Shown: positions 9,226-16,270 of the stretch, piece by piece
How positions within the stretch are numbered: position 1 is the first letter of the stretch
Layout: every line of letters starts with the position of its first letter
The notes under the pieces: model-generated
The model's database searches: none
Seen by the model: the letters and a program-made list of their open reading frames with translations, nothing else
Told to the model about the DNA's origin: nothing
Position numbers and translations under genes: made by a program
From: CAZUHK01 sp964620345
GTDB lineage: Bacteria; Planctomycetota; Phycisphaerae; Phycisphaerales; Zrk34
Direction of reading: 5' to 3'
DNA: 19,356 nucleotides
Assembly (NCBI GenBank): GCA_964620345.1
Contig: CAZUHK010000035.1
Coordinates: forward strand, 1-19,356

Positions 9226-11082
9226 ATGGCCTCGAAAGCCAACAGCGCGACGCGCCGCCGTCGCACCCGCAAGCCAGCGGCCGGCGCCGCGGCGCGCCGG
9301 CGCGAGCCGCTGCTGATCGAAACCGCGTTCGAGGTGTGCAACCAGCTCGGCGGGATCTACACCGTCATGCGCACCAAGGCCCCGGCCATGGTCGAGCGGT
9401 GGGGCAGTCGCTACTGCATGATCGGCCCGTACGACGCCAAGACCGCGTCGGTCGAGTTCGAGGAGCACACGCCCACCGGCCCGTTCGGCGAGGCGGTCAA
9501 ACGCATGCGCGAGTGGGGCTTGGACGCGAAGTTCGGCACGTGGCTGGTTACCGGCCGGCCGCGCCTGGTTCTGCTGAACATGGACAGCGCCGTCAACCGC
9601 CTGGCCGAGGCCAAGTACAAGCTCTGGGAACATCACCAGATCGTGCTGCCCGGCGACGATCAACTGCTCAACCAGGTGACGGCGTTCGGCTTCCTCGTCG
9701 AGCAGTTCGCCCACGCCCTGTGCGAGCGCGAGGCGGGGCGACGGAAGATCGTGATGCACCTGCACGAGTGGATGGGCGCCACCGCCATCCCCGAGCTGCG
9801 CCGCCACAACCTGCCGATCGGTCTGGTGTTCACCACGCATGCGACGATGCTCGGCCGATACCTGGCGATGCACGACCCGTGGTTCCACGATCACGTCGCG
9901 TTCGTCGATTGGCAGAGGGAGGCCGACCGCTTCCGCGTCGAGCCGCAGGTGCGACTCGAGCGTGCCGCGGCCCACGGGGCGCACGTGTTCACGACCGTCA
10001 GCGAGGTCACCGCCGAGGAATGCAAGCACCTGCTGGGCCGGCCGTGCGACGTGGTGCTGCCCAACGGGTTGAACATCGAACGCTTCGTCGCGCTGCACGA
10101 GTTCCAGGTGCTCCATCGCCAGTACAAGGAGCGGATCAACCGCTTCGTGATGGGCCACTTCTGTTCGAGTTACCCGATCGACCTGGACAAGACGCTCTAC
10201 TTCTTCACGTCCGGCCGGTACGAATACCGCAACAAGGGCTTCGACCTGACGCTCGAATCGCTGGCGCGGCTGAACTGGCGGCTGAAGGAGCACGAGGTCG
10301 ATCGCACGATCGTGTTCTTCCTGATCACCAAGCGGCCGTTCCGCTCGATCAACCCCGAGGTGCTGCGCTCGGGGGCGGTGATGCAGGAGCTGCGCGACAC
10401 CTGCGAAAACATCCAGGAGCAGTTCGGCCAGCGTTTGTTCGAGCAGACCGCGATGGGGCGCACGATCAAGTTCGAGGACATGATCGACGAGTACTGGATG
10501 CTGCGCCTGCGCCGCACGATGGCCCAATGGCGGACCGACCGCCTGCCGATCGTCGTCACGCACGACCTCGAAGACGACGCCAACGACGACGTGCTGGCGC
10601 AGATCCGCTCACTCAACCTGGTCAATCGGCCGGACGACAAGGTGAAGATCATCTACCACCCCGACTTCATCGCGCCAGGCAATCCGCTGTTCGGCATGGA
10701 GTACGATCACTTCGTGCGCGGCTGCCATATGGGGGTGTTCCCGAGCTATTACGAGCCGTGGGGCTACACGCCGCTGGAGTGCGTCGCCCGCGGGATCCCG
10801 GCGATCACCAGCGACCTGTCGGGCTTCGGCGCCTTCGTCACCAAGTACATGCCCGAGCACGCGGACTACGGCATCTACGTCACCGGCCGACGAAACCAGA
10901 GCTTCGACGAGGCGGCCAATCAGATCGCCGACTGGCTGTTCGACTTTTCCACGCGCGACCGGCGCGAGCGTGTCACCCTGCGCAACAAGACCGAGAGCGT
11001 CGCCGAGCGGTTCGACTGGCGCAACCTCGCGGCCCACTACGATCACGCCCACGAAAAAGCGATGGCGGCGCTGCCGGAGTGA
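9226..11082 (+). CDS. Glycogen (starch) synthase, GT3 family, eukaryotic type
   Basis: Protein of 618 aa that would add glucose from UDP-glucose to glycogen non-reducing ends. It follows animal and fungal glycogen synthase along its whole length: FEVCNQLGGIYTVMRTKAP (35-53), FTTHATMLGRYL (near 204), ERAAAHGAHVFTTVS, VLPNGLN, LDKTLYFFTSGRYEYRNKG, VRGCHMGVFPSYYEPWGYTP with catalytic-type E510, then a distal arginine helix (R579, R580, R582, R586). This is GT3, not the bacterial ADP-glucose GlgA (GT5). The first 26 residues are a basic Arg/Ala extension, and the phosphorylated C-terminal tail of the animal enzyme is absent. The start at ATG 9226 follows AGGAAG (9212-9217) by 8 nt. It sits beyond an inverted repeat and its 3' end is overlapped by hicB on the other strand. 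No branching enzyme is nearby. Confidence 0.92.
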   Translation: MASKANSATRRRRTRKPAAGAAARRREPLLIETAFEVCNQLGGIYTVMRTKAPAMVERWGSRYCMIGPYDAKTASVEFEEHTPTGPFGEAVKRMREWGLDAKFGTWLVTGRPRLVLLNMDSAVNRLAEAKYKLWEHHQIVLPGDDQLLNQVTAFGFLVEQFAHALCEREAGRRKIVMHLHEWMGATAIPELRRHNLPIGLVFTTHATMLGRYLAMHDPWFHDHVAFVDWQREADRFRVEPQVRLERAAAHGAHVFTTVSEVTAEECKHLLGRPCDVVLPNGLNIERFVALHEFQVLHRQYKERINRFVMGHFCSSYPIDLDKTLYFFTSGRYEYRNKGFDLTLESLARLNWRLKEHEVDRTIVFFLITKRPFRSINPEVLRSGAVMQELRDTCENIQEQFGQRLFEQTAMGRTIKFEDMIDEYWMLRLRRTMAQWRTDRLPIVVTHDLEDDANDDVLAQIRSLNLVNRPDDKVKIIYHPDFIAPGNPLFGMEYDHFVRGCHMGVFPSYYEPWGYTPLECVARGIPAITSDLSGFGAFVTKYMPEHADYGIYVTGRRNQSFDEAANQIADWLFDFSTRDRRERVTLRNKTESVAERFDWRNLAAHYDHAHEKAMAALPE

Positions 11083-11284
11083 TTACCGTAATGGCCTTGG
11101 CGGTCGGCGGCGGAACCGGTTCACGATGGGATCGCATCGATTCGATGTGCAGTCGGATGCCCGTGCGGATCAGTGACTCGGCCTGCTCGGCCGTGTCGCC
11201 ACATGCCACGCAGCCGGGCATGTCGGGCACGTAGGCGCTGTAGCTGCCATCGTCCGCTTTCTCGATGACCAGGAGGTAATCCAT
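10973..11284 (-). CDS. hicB: HicB-family protein, solitary, with extended tail overlapping the glycogen synthase
   Basis: Protein of 103 aa. Residues 1-50 match the HicB/UPF0150 antitoxin fold: MDYLLVIEKADDGSYSAYVP, DMPGCVACGDTAEQAESLIR, then a helix ending near HIESMRSHREPVPPPT. Related proteins usually stop about where residue 72 is here (ITVITPAAPP). This frame continues for some 30 Arg/Ser-rich residues antisense to the last 110 bases of the glycogen synthase, so the tail looks like read-through. No DNA-binding helix is evident. No hicA toxin lies on either side, so it is an orphan antitoxin or a HicB-like regulator. Start choice: ATG 11284 has GGAG 7 nt upstream. An in-frame GTG at 11320 lies 7 nt after a TACAAT box and would add 12 residues. 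Confidence 0.65.
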   Translation of the reverse strand: MDYLLVIEKADDGSYSAYVPDMPGCVACGDTAEQAESLIRTGIRLHIESMRSHREPVPPPTAKAITVITPAAPPSLFRGRDRSGPRGCASRTARRRSRSCCAG

Positions 11285-11304
11285 CCTGTGACTCCGCTTG
11301 ATCC

Positions 11305-11352
11305 GGTCGCGGTATTTCACGGTCGCGATTGTACCGTGTCGCGGCGTCGTGC
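11305..11352. repeat. Three GTCGCG motifs at exact 16-bp spacing
   Basis: GTCGCG occurs at 11306, 11322 and 11338, giving three 16-bp units that start at 11305, 11321 and 11337. The array covers the hicB promoter and ends 6 bp before the TATAAT of the apgM gene. A regularly phased direct repeat between divergent promoters suggests a binding site for a multimeric regulator. Which protein binds is unknown. Confidence 0.5.
11328..11333 (-). promoter_or_regulatory. -10 element TACAAT for hicB
   Basis: On the minus strand TACAAT is followed after 7 nt by GTG 11320 and after 43 nt by the Shine-Dalgarno-led ATG 11284. It is divergent from the apgM promoter, with 24 bp between the two hexamers. Confidence 0.5.
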
Positions 11353-11357
11353 ATCGC

Positions 11358-11363
11358 TATAAT
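11358..11363 (+). promoter_or_regulatory. -10 element TATAAT, leaderless layout, for apgM
   Basis: A consensus TATAAT ends 7 nt before ATG 11371, and the gap CGGCCCC contains no Shine-Dalgarno. This is the cleanest example of the leaderless layout in the window. Confidence 0.65.
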
Positions 11364-11370
11364 CGGCCCC

Positions 11371-12582
11371 ATGAAATTCGCGATCATCATCCCCGACGGC
11401 GCGGCGGACGTGCCGCTGGAAGTGCTCGACGGCAAGACGCCCTTCGAGGCGGCCGAAAAGCCGCACACCGATCGGCTCGCCGTGGAAGGGCGCATCGGCA
11501 CGGTCAACACCACGCCGCAGGGCTTCGCCGCCGGCAGCGATGTGTGCAGCATGTCGCTGCTGGGCTACGACCCGGCCGAGCACCACACCGGCCGCGCCCC
11601 GCTCGAAGCCGCCGCGATGGGCATCGATGCCGGCGAGGATGACTGGATCTTCCGCTGCAACCTGGTCACCATCGTCGATGGGCTGATGAGCGACCACTCG
11701 GCCGGCCACATCCCCTCGGCCGAGTCGCGCCGGCTGCTGGAAGACTTCGTCACACACATTCACGAGCAGAACCTGGCCGACGGCCTGACGTTCTACCCCG
11801 GCGTGAGCTACCGCAACATCGTGGTCGATCGCTCGGGCCGGCCGTACGACGAGTTGAACACCGTGCCCCCGCACGACGTGCCCGGCGAGCCATACCGCAA
11901 GCACCTGCCCAAGGGCGGGCCCCACGCGGCGCTGCTGACCAAGCTGATCGACGCCTCGGCCGAGCTGTTCGCCGATCACGAAGTCAACCGCACGCGCGTC
12001 GAGCTGGGCGACTCGCCGGCGACGCACATCTGGCTCTGGGGCCCGGGCCAGCGGCCAAACATGCCCTTGTTCAAGGACAGGTACGGGCTGAACGGCGCGA
12101 TCATTACCGCGGTCGATCTGCTCGCGGGCATCGCGCGCCTGATCGGATGGGATCGGCTCGACGTGCCGGGCATCACCGGCTACCACGACACCGACTACGC
12201 CGCCAAGGGCCGATACGCGTGCGCCGCGCTGGACCTGTACGACCTGGTCTGCGTGCACGTCGAGGCGCCCGACGAGGCCAGCCATCAGGCCGACGTGCAG
12301 ACGAAGGTCGCCAGCATCGAAGCGATCGACCGCTACATCGTCGGCCCCGTGGCCGAGAAGCTCACGACATTCGATGAATGGCGGTTGCTCTACCTGCCCG
12401 ATCACTACACGCGCGTCGATACACGCAAGCACGACCCGACGCCCCCGCCGTTCATGATGGCCGGCACCGCGGTCAACAAGCTTCGCGAGCAACCGCTGAC
12501 CGAAGCCAACGCCCAGGCCGGCGGCCTGCACATCGACTTCGGCTACGAGCTGATGGAATATTTCCTACAAAGCGGCCGCTGA
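11371..12582 (+). CDS. apgM: ApgM-family cofactor-independent phosphoglycerate mutase / proposed homoserine kinase
   Basis: Protein of 403 aa of the alkaline-phosphatase superfamily, archaeal-type iPGAM branch. N-terminal FAIIIPDGAADVP supplies metal ligand D9. KTPFEAAEKPHTDRLA and GFAAGSDVCSMSLLGYDP carry the nucleophile-type S56, and HTGRAPLEAAAMGI follows. The C-terminal metal site is visible as CVHVEAPDEASH, LPDHYTR and KHDPTPPP. Two activities are possible: interconversion of 3- and 2-phosphoglycerate, or homoserine phosphorylation, which has been proposed for a bacterial subclade of this family on genome context. A homoserine dehydrogenase lies about 2.3 kb upstream, and no classic thrB is in the window. 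ATG 11371 is favoured over an upstream in-frame start because the family begins at MKFAIIIPDG and TATAAT ends 7 nt before it. Confidence 0.85.
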   Translation: MKFAIIIPDGAADVPLEVLDGKTPFEAAEKPHTDRLAVEGRIGTVNTTPQGFAAGSDVCSMSLLGYDPAEHHTGRAPLEAAAMGIDAGEDDWIFRCNLVTIVDGLMSDHSAGHIPSAESRRLLEDFVTHIHEQNLADGLTFYPGVSYRNIVVDRSGRPYDELNTVPPHDVPGEPYRKHLPKGGPHAALLTKLIDASAELFADHEVNRTRVELGDSPATHIWLWGPGQRPNMPLFKDRYGLNGAIITAVDLLAGIARLIGWDRLDVPGITGYHDTDYAAKGRYACAALDLYDLVCVHVEAPDEASHQADVQTKVASIEAIDRYIVGPVAEKLTTFDEWRLLYLPDHYTRVDTRKHDPTPPPFMMAGTAVNKLREQPLTEANAQAGGLHIDFGYELMEYFLQSGR

Positions 12583-12635
12583 TTCGCCCGACCAATCCAC
12601 GCTTCGCACCCATGCAGCGCCCCGGCCTCGCCGCG

Positions 12636-14348
12636 CTACACCGGCAGGCCGTCCAGTTCATCGCTCACCATTTTCATCAGCGGCCCGATCGTTTCGCGGC
12701 TGAAGTCGAAGCGAATCCCCGCGACCTCGAACAGCTCGGGCAGCGGCCGCGTCCCGCCCAGCGCGAACGCCTCGAGCAACCGCGCCAGCGCCCGCTTGGG
12801 GTCCGCCCGGTAGTTCTGCCAGACCTGCAGCGCCCCGAGCTGCGCGATGCCGTACTCGACGTAGTAGAACGGATGATGGAACAGGTGAAGCTGCCGCTGC
12901 CACAGCCACCGCCGCGCGTCCTCGTGGCCCGACCAGTCGATGCCCGCGCTGAACCGCTCGCAGATCCGCAGCCAGTGCTCCGTGCGGCCGGCGATGCCAT
13001 CGGGCGACTCGGCGTAGAGCCAGTGCTGGAACTGGTCGATCGTCGCCATCCACGGAAAGAACTTGATGATGCCCTCAAGATGCACACGCTGGGCGCGGGC
13101 GTGGTCTTGCTCGCTGTAAAACGCATCGAGGTGAGGCCCGCCGAGCAGCTCCATCGACATGCTCGCGACCTCGCAGAACTCGATCGGCCCGTGGCGCAGG
13201 AATACGAGCGGCTCGTTGCTCGCCGCCTGGTAGTGAAAGGCGTGGCCGCCTTCGTGCAGCATCGTCTGCACGTCCCGCTGCACGCCCGCGGCGTTCATGA
13301 AGATGAACGGCTCACGCGATTCCTCCAGCGACGCCTGGTAACCACCGGGCCGCTTGCCCCGACGCGATTCGAGGTCTAGGTTCCGCCTCAGCTTCAGCGC
13401 GCCGAACTGCTCGCCGAGCTTGGGGTCGATCCGGTCGAACACCCGCCGCGTCCGCGCGACGAAGTCCGCCACGTCATCGGGATCGAACGGCCGTAGCGGC
13501 GACCGGCCCCGCGGGTCCACCGCGGTGTCCCACGGCCGCAGCGACTCGAAACCCAGCGCCGTCCGCCGTTCTTCGGTCAGCTTCTCGACCAGCGGCATGC
13601 ACTCGGCCTCGATCGCCTGGGCAAACGTCATGCAGTCGGCCGGGGTGTAGTCGAACCGCTGCATCGCCTGCCACTGATAATCGCGGAAGTTCTCACAATC
13701 CGCATTTCTCGCGACCTGTGCCCGCAACTCGAGCGTCTGGTCGAACAGCTCGTCGATGCTCTCGCGGTCTTCGAGTCGGCGTTGCGCGGTGAGTGTCCAC
13801 GCCTGCTGGCGCACGTCGCGGTCGGGCTCGTCGAGGTACCGGCCCATCTGCTGCAGCGTGCGCGTCTTGCCGTCAAACTCCACGGTCATCTGCGCGCACC
13901 GCTTGTCGTACTCGGTCACCTTCCTGGTGATCTGCGTGAACAGCGGCACGTTTTCATCGCGGTACAGCTCGACCGACGCCTGCCACTCCTTGCCGAGCTG
14001 TCTGAGGCGCGGCGTGGTTTCCAGATTCACCCGCCACTCGCACTCGACGTATTTCCGCTGGAGCTTGTGGTGCATCGGCGCGAGCTTGGGCCGCACCTGC
14101 TCGATGAACTGCATGAACGCCGCTTCTTTCTCGGCGTCGTCGGTATGGCAGGAGTAGTCGATGTTGAGCCGACTCGCGTGCTCGCGGATCACCGCGGTCA
14201 GTTCCGAGGCATCCAGCAGCCACGCCTCCAGCTCACTGGGCGAGCCGATCGGCCGCTCGATCAACTCGCTGCCCAGCGGCTGGATGTTGGCGAAGTCGGA
14301 AGGACCGAAGTCCTGCGGCACAAACGTGCGTGTCATCGCGGCGGTCAT
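12636..14348 (-). CDS. M3 family zinc oligopeptidase (PepF/oligoendopeptidase-like)
   Basis: Protein of 570 aa, a cytoplasmic-type metallopeptidase without signal peptide, expected to degrade short peptides. The zinc motif is H365-E366-G-G-H369 within MLHEGGHAFHYQA. The third ligand is probably E393 in EFCEVASMSMELL, matching the family's HExxH then distal E arrangement. The long helical N-terminal half (residues 40-280) and the C-terminal YYVEYGIAQLGALQVW segment agree with M3 peptidases closing over a deep substrate cleft. Length is normal for PepF-like members. The start at 14348 has AGGA 8 nt upstream; M5 is a less likely alternative. The gene is convergent with apgM (53 nt between stops), and upstream of it lies the terminator of the PEP-CTERM gene, so it has its own promoter. 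Confidence 0.9.
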   Translation of the reverse strand: MTAAMTRTFVPQDFGPSDFANIQPLGSELIERPIGSPSELEAWLLDASELTAVIREHASRLNIDYSCHTDDAEKEAAFMQFIEQVRPKLAPMHHKLQRKYVECEWRVNLETTPRLRQLGKEWQASVELYRDENVPLFTQITRKVTEYDKRCAQMTVEFDGKTRTLQQMGRYLDEPDRDVRQQAWTLTAQRRLEDRESIDELFDQTLELRAQVARNADCENFRDYQWQAMQRFDYTPADCMTFAQAIEAECMPLVEKLTEERRTALGFESLRPWDTAVDPRGRSPLRPFDPDDVADFVARTRRVFDRIDPKLGEQFGALKLRRNLDLESRRGKRPGGYQASLEESREPFIFMNAAGVQRDVQTMLHEGGHAFHYQAASNEPLVFLRHGPIEFCEVASMSMELLGGPHLDAFYSEQDHARAQRVHLEGIIKFFPWMATIDQFQHWLYAESPDGIAGRTEHWLRICERFSAGIDWSGHEDARRWLWQRQLHLFHHPFYYVEYGIAQLGALQVWQNYRADPKRALARLLEAFALGGTRPLPELFEVAGIRFDFSRETIGPLMKMVSDELDGLPV

Positions 14349-14379
14349 GGGCGGGTTCCTGTGAAACGTGCTGGTGCAC

Positions 14380-14385
14380 AGTTTA
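14380..14385 (-). promoter_or_regulatory. Possible -10 element TAAACT for the M3 peptidase
   Basis: TAAACT on the minus strand would give a leader of about 25 nt that contains the AGGA Shine-Dalgarno before ATG 14348. No -35 was recognised. Confidence 0.35.
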
Positions 14386-14420
14386 GCCGCCGTACCGAGC
14401 GAGCGTGCTGCCCACGCACG

Positions 14421-14451
14421 AGAAAACGCCCCGCCGATCGCGGCGGGGCGT
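14421..14451 (-). terminator. Intrinsic terminator of the SdiA-regulated-type PEP-CTERM gene
   Basis: Perfect 11-bp stem: ACGCCCCGCCG (14426-14436) and CGGCGGGGCGT (14441-14451) with a 4-nt loop. On the minus strand the stem runs into TTTTCT. It lies 30 nt after the stop of the gene at 14481. This is the best terminator in the window. Confidence 0.8.
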
Positions 14452-14480
14452 GCGTGTCGAACGGTAAACGGATCGATCGC

Positions 14481-15398
14481 TCAGCGACGCCGACGCAGCA
14501 GCGCCAAAGCGCCCACACCCAGCAGTGCCATCGAGGTGGGTTCGGGGATCGGCTTGAGCACGTGGAGGATCGGTGATTCGGCAACGACGTATATCGTACC
14601 GTCGTCACCGATCGTCACGCCTTCAGCGGACAAGGAGATCAAGCTGAAATCGAACGTACTATGGATGTTGCCGGCTGTGTCCAACTCCAGCAACCGTCGC
14701 GACTCTTGGCTGTAGATCAGCAGATTGTCGGCATCCGGCTGGCCGCTGAGCATCGAAAGATTGCTGAGCACTTGGATTCCCGACAAGTCGTCGACGCCAA
14801 GGCCGGAGGGATCGAACACCGACGTGGGTGTCTGATCGGGCAGACTAAAGTCCAACACGTCGGCGTAGACGGCCTGTGGGTTCTTCTCCTTGACGATGTA
14901 GGTTTTGCCGGTGGAGAACTCGTAGCTAAGACCCTCCAGCCCTTGGTTGTCGACATCGGACCCCAGCGAGACGACATCGGCACTGGCCAGCGTGACCGAA
15001 CCGCCGGCGGTATAGGTCACCGCGTAGATATCCTGCTGGCGTTCATCGGCGAGGTAAAACGTGCCGCCATCGGCCGACCCGGATGTGCTGCCTCCGGCGT
15101 AGGTCAGGCCTTCGCTGTCGGCGTCAACATCGACGATGGTCATCTTGCTCACGAACTGCCCGCTGGTCGTGATCTCGAAGATCGCGTCGGCTTCATCGCC
15201 GAGCACGAACAGCGTGCCTGTGTCCTGGTTGTAGGTCACCGCAGATGCTTCGTCGATCGGGTCGGATTCGAGCGTGCCTTCATCGAGGCGAATGATCTGG
15301 TGGAGCACATACTGGCTCAGGTCGATCTCGGTGATCGCACTCGCAGCGGGCGAGACACCGATCATCGCGAGCACAAGTGTCAAAGCGATGCGTTGCAT
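14481..15398 (-). CDS. Exported PEP-CTERM protein with SdiA-regulated-type beta-propeller
   Basis: Protein of 305 aa. A signal peptide (residues 1-21) ends at SPAASA before ITEIDL. The body resembles the SdiA-regulated propeller domain: DEASAVTYNQDTGTLFVLGD, DSEGLTYAGG, a LADERQQDIYAV strand, NQGLEGLSYEFSTGKTYIVK and EKNP. The C-terminal 22 or so residues are a PEP-CTERM tail: PEP, a hydrophobic stretch MALLGVGALALL, then four arginines to the stop. In other bacteria exosortase recognises such tails and cleaves the protein at the membrane; no exosortase is here. The substrate or ligand is unknown. AGGGG lies 6 nt before ATG 15398. A second PEP-CTERM gene lies 100 nt upstream on the same strand, and a strong terminator follows. 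Confidence 0.85.
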   Translation of the reverse strand: MQRIALTLVLAMIGVSPAASAITEIDLSQYVLHQIIRLDEGTLESDPIDEASAVTYNQDTGTLFVLGDEADAIFEITTSGQFVSKMTIVDVDADSEGLTYAGGSTSGSADGGTFYLADERQQDIYAVTYTAGGSVTLASADVVSLGSDVDNQGLEGLSYEFSTGKTYIVKEKNPQAVYADVLDFSLPDQTPTSVFDPSGLGVDDLSGIQVLSNLSMLSGQPDADNLLIYSQESRRLLELDTAGNIHSTFDFSLISLSAEGVTIGDDGTIYVVAESPILHVLKPIPEPTSMALLGVGALALLRRRR

Positions 15399-15434
15399 AC
15401 GTAGCCCCTATCTGGTTGGAGTTCGCTCACGACA

Positions 15435-15467
15435 ACCGACCCGCGCCGGCTCGCGGCGCGGATCGGT
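15435..15467 (-). terminator. Strong hairpin between the two PEP-CTERM genes
   Basis: Arms 15435-15448 and 15454-15467 are complementary at 13 of 14 positions around a 5-nt loop. On the minus strand it lies 31 nt after the stop of the gene at 15499 and 37 nt before the next start. The following bases, TTGTCGTG, are a poor U tract, so it may be an attenuator or RNA-stability element rather than a full terminator. Confidence 0.45.
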
Positions 15468-15498
15468 GCGTGCGCACGGCTTCAGGGGTCGGTTGGAC

Positions 15499-16188
15499 TC
15501 AGCGACGGCGGCACGTCAACGCCAGGCCACCCAGGCCGATCAGAACCAGCGACGCCGGTTCGGGGACGACACCCGGCGAACCGATGAGCGTGAGCATGTC
15601 GTTGCTGTCGCCGACGTTATCGTTGAAGAACGGGTTCGACTCGTAAGCCCCGTTCTCGCCGAGTACCGACTCGCGGCCGGTACCGTCGCCGCTCGGGTCT
15701 TCGAGGGTCATCACGCCATTGCCGGCCAAGTCCGGGTAGGCCAGACTGTCGATGAGCGAAGCGGCCAGCGTGTTGTCGTCGAAGATGTTGACGGTGTCTC
15801 CGTTTTGGCTCAGGCCGCCGTCGACCTTTTTAGCGAACGCCAGAATGTTGCCCACCAAGCCCCAGATCGCCTCGAATTCCTCGACGGACGTGGTGTAGGT
15901 CACCTCGTCGCTGGGGTTCGGGTCGGTGATGAAGATGGCCGATTCGCCCGGGGCCAACTCGACGATGGGCAGTGCGTCGTTGACCGTGGGGTCGCCCGAG
16001 GAGTCATCGTAGTACAGGCCTGCGGTCGAACCGGTCGTGTCGCCGAGGTTGGTCAGTTCAAACCAGTCCGGCGTGCCGTCTTCACCGGACACCCCGACGA
16101 AGATCTCGGTGATCTGCAGATCGAAGTTCGCCATGGCCTGGCTGGCACCAATTGCCAGGACGGCCGCCATTGTCATCAGTCGCTTCAT
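15499..16188 (-). CDS. Exported PEP-CTERM protein with lamin-tail-like domain
   Basis: Protein of 229 aa. The signal peptide is MKRLMTMAAVLAIGASQAMA with cleavage before NFDL. Residues about 22-140 resemble an LTD (lamin-tail) domain: LQITEIFVGVSGEDG, DWFELTNLGD, then LPIVELAPGESAIFI. The remainder is Asp/Gly/Asn-rich and strongly acidic, typical of secreted surface proteins. The C terminus is PEP, then ASLVLIGLGGLAL, then CRRR, a PEP-CTERM sorting tail. It should be exported and anchored or released by an exosortase. The start at 16188 has AGGA 8 nt upstream and a canonical signal peptide; an in-frame ATG at 16248 would spoil the signal peptide. The 287-nt upstream region holds a nested hairpin, a tandem repeat and an AT-rich inverted repeat. 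Function beyond export is unknown. Confidence 0.85.
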   Translation of the reverse strand: MKRLMTMAAVLAIGASQAMANFDLQITEIFVGVSGEDGTPDWFELTNLGDTTGSTAGLYYDDSSGDPTVNDALPIVELAPGESAIFITDPNPSDEVTYTTSVEEFEAIWGLVGNILAFAKKVDGGLSQNGDTVNIFDDNTLAASLIDSLAYPDLAGNGVMTLEDPSGDGTGRESVLGENGAYESNPFFNDNVGDSNDMLTLIGSPGVVPEPASLVLIGLGGLALTCRRR

Positions 16189-16225
16189 CGTTCGGTTCCT
16201 TTCGTTCGCTGCGATGCGATACCAA

Positions 16226-16264
16226 ACCATCGAAGATGCGCGAACCATTCGCGCGGCCGATGGT
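16226..16264 (-). promoter_or_regulatory. Nested hairpin in the leader of the LTD PEP-CTERM gene
   Basis: The outer arms ACCATCG (16226-16232) and CGATGGT (16258-16264) enclose a perfect inner stem GCGCGAA (16238-16244), loop CCA, TTCGCGC (16248-16254). It ends 37 nt before the start codon at 16188. It could be an RNA regulatory element or a two-part operator. Confidence 0.5.
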
Positions 16265-16270
16265 CAACTT

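Noticed and set aside
9132..11234. 700-codon open frame on the plus strand overlapping the glycogen synthase
   Set aside because: It begins inside the inverted repeat and gives Arg/Ala/Pro-rich sequence without motifs; the GT3 frame is unambiguous.
11083..11370. A hicA toxin gene next to hicB
   Set aside because: No frame of about 55-65 codons with HicA motifs exists on either strand here; only a 12-codon pre-sequence resembles its ends.
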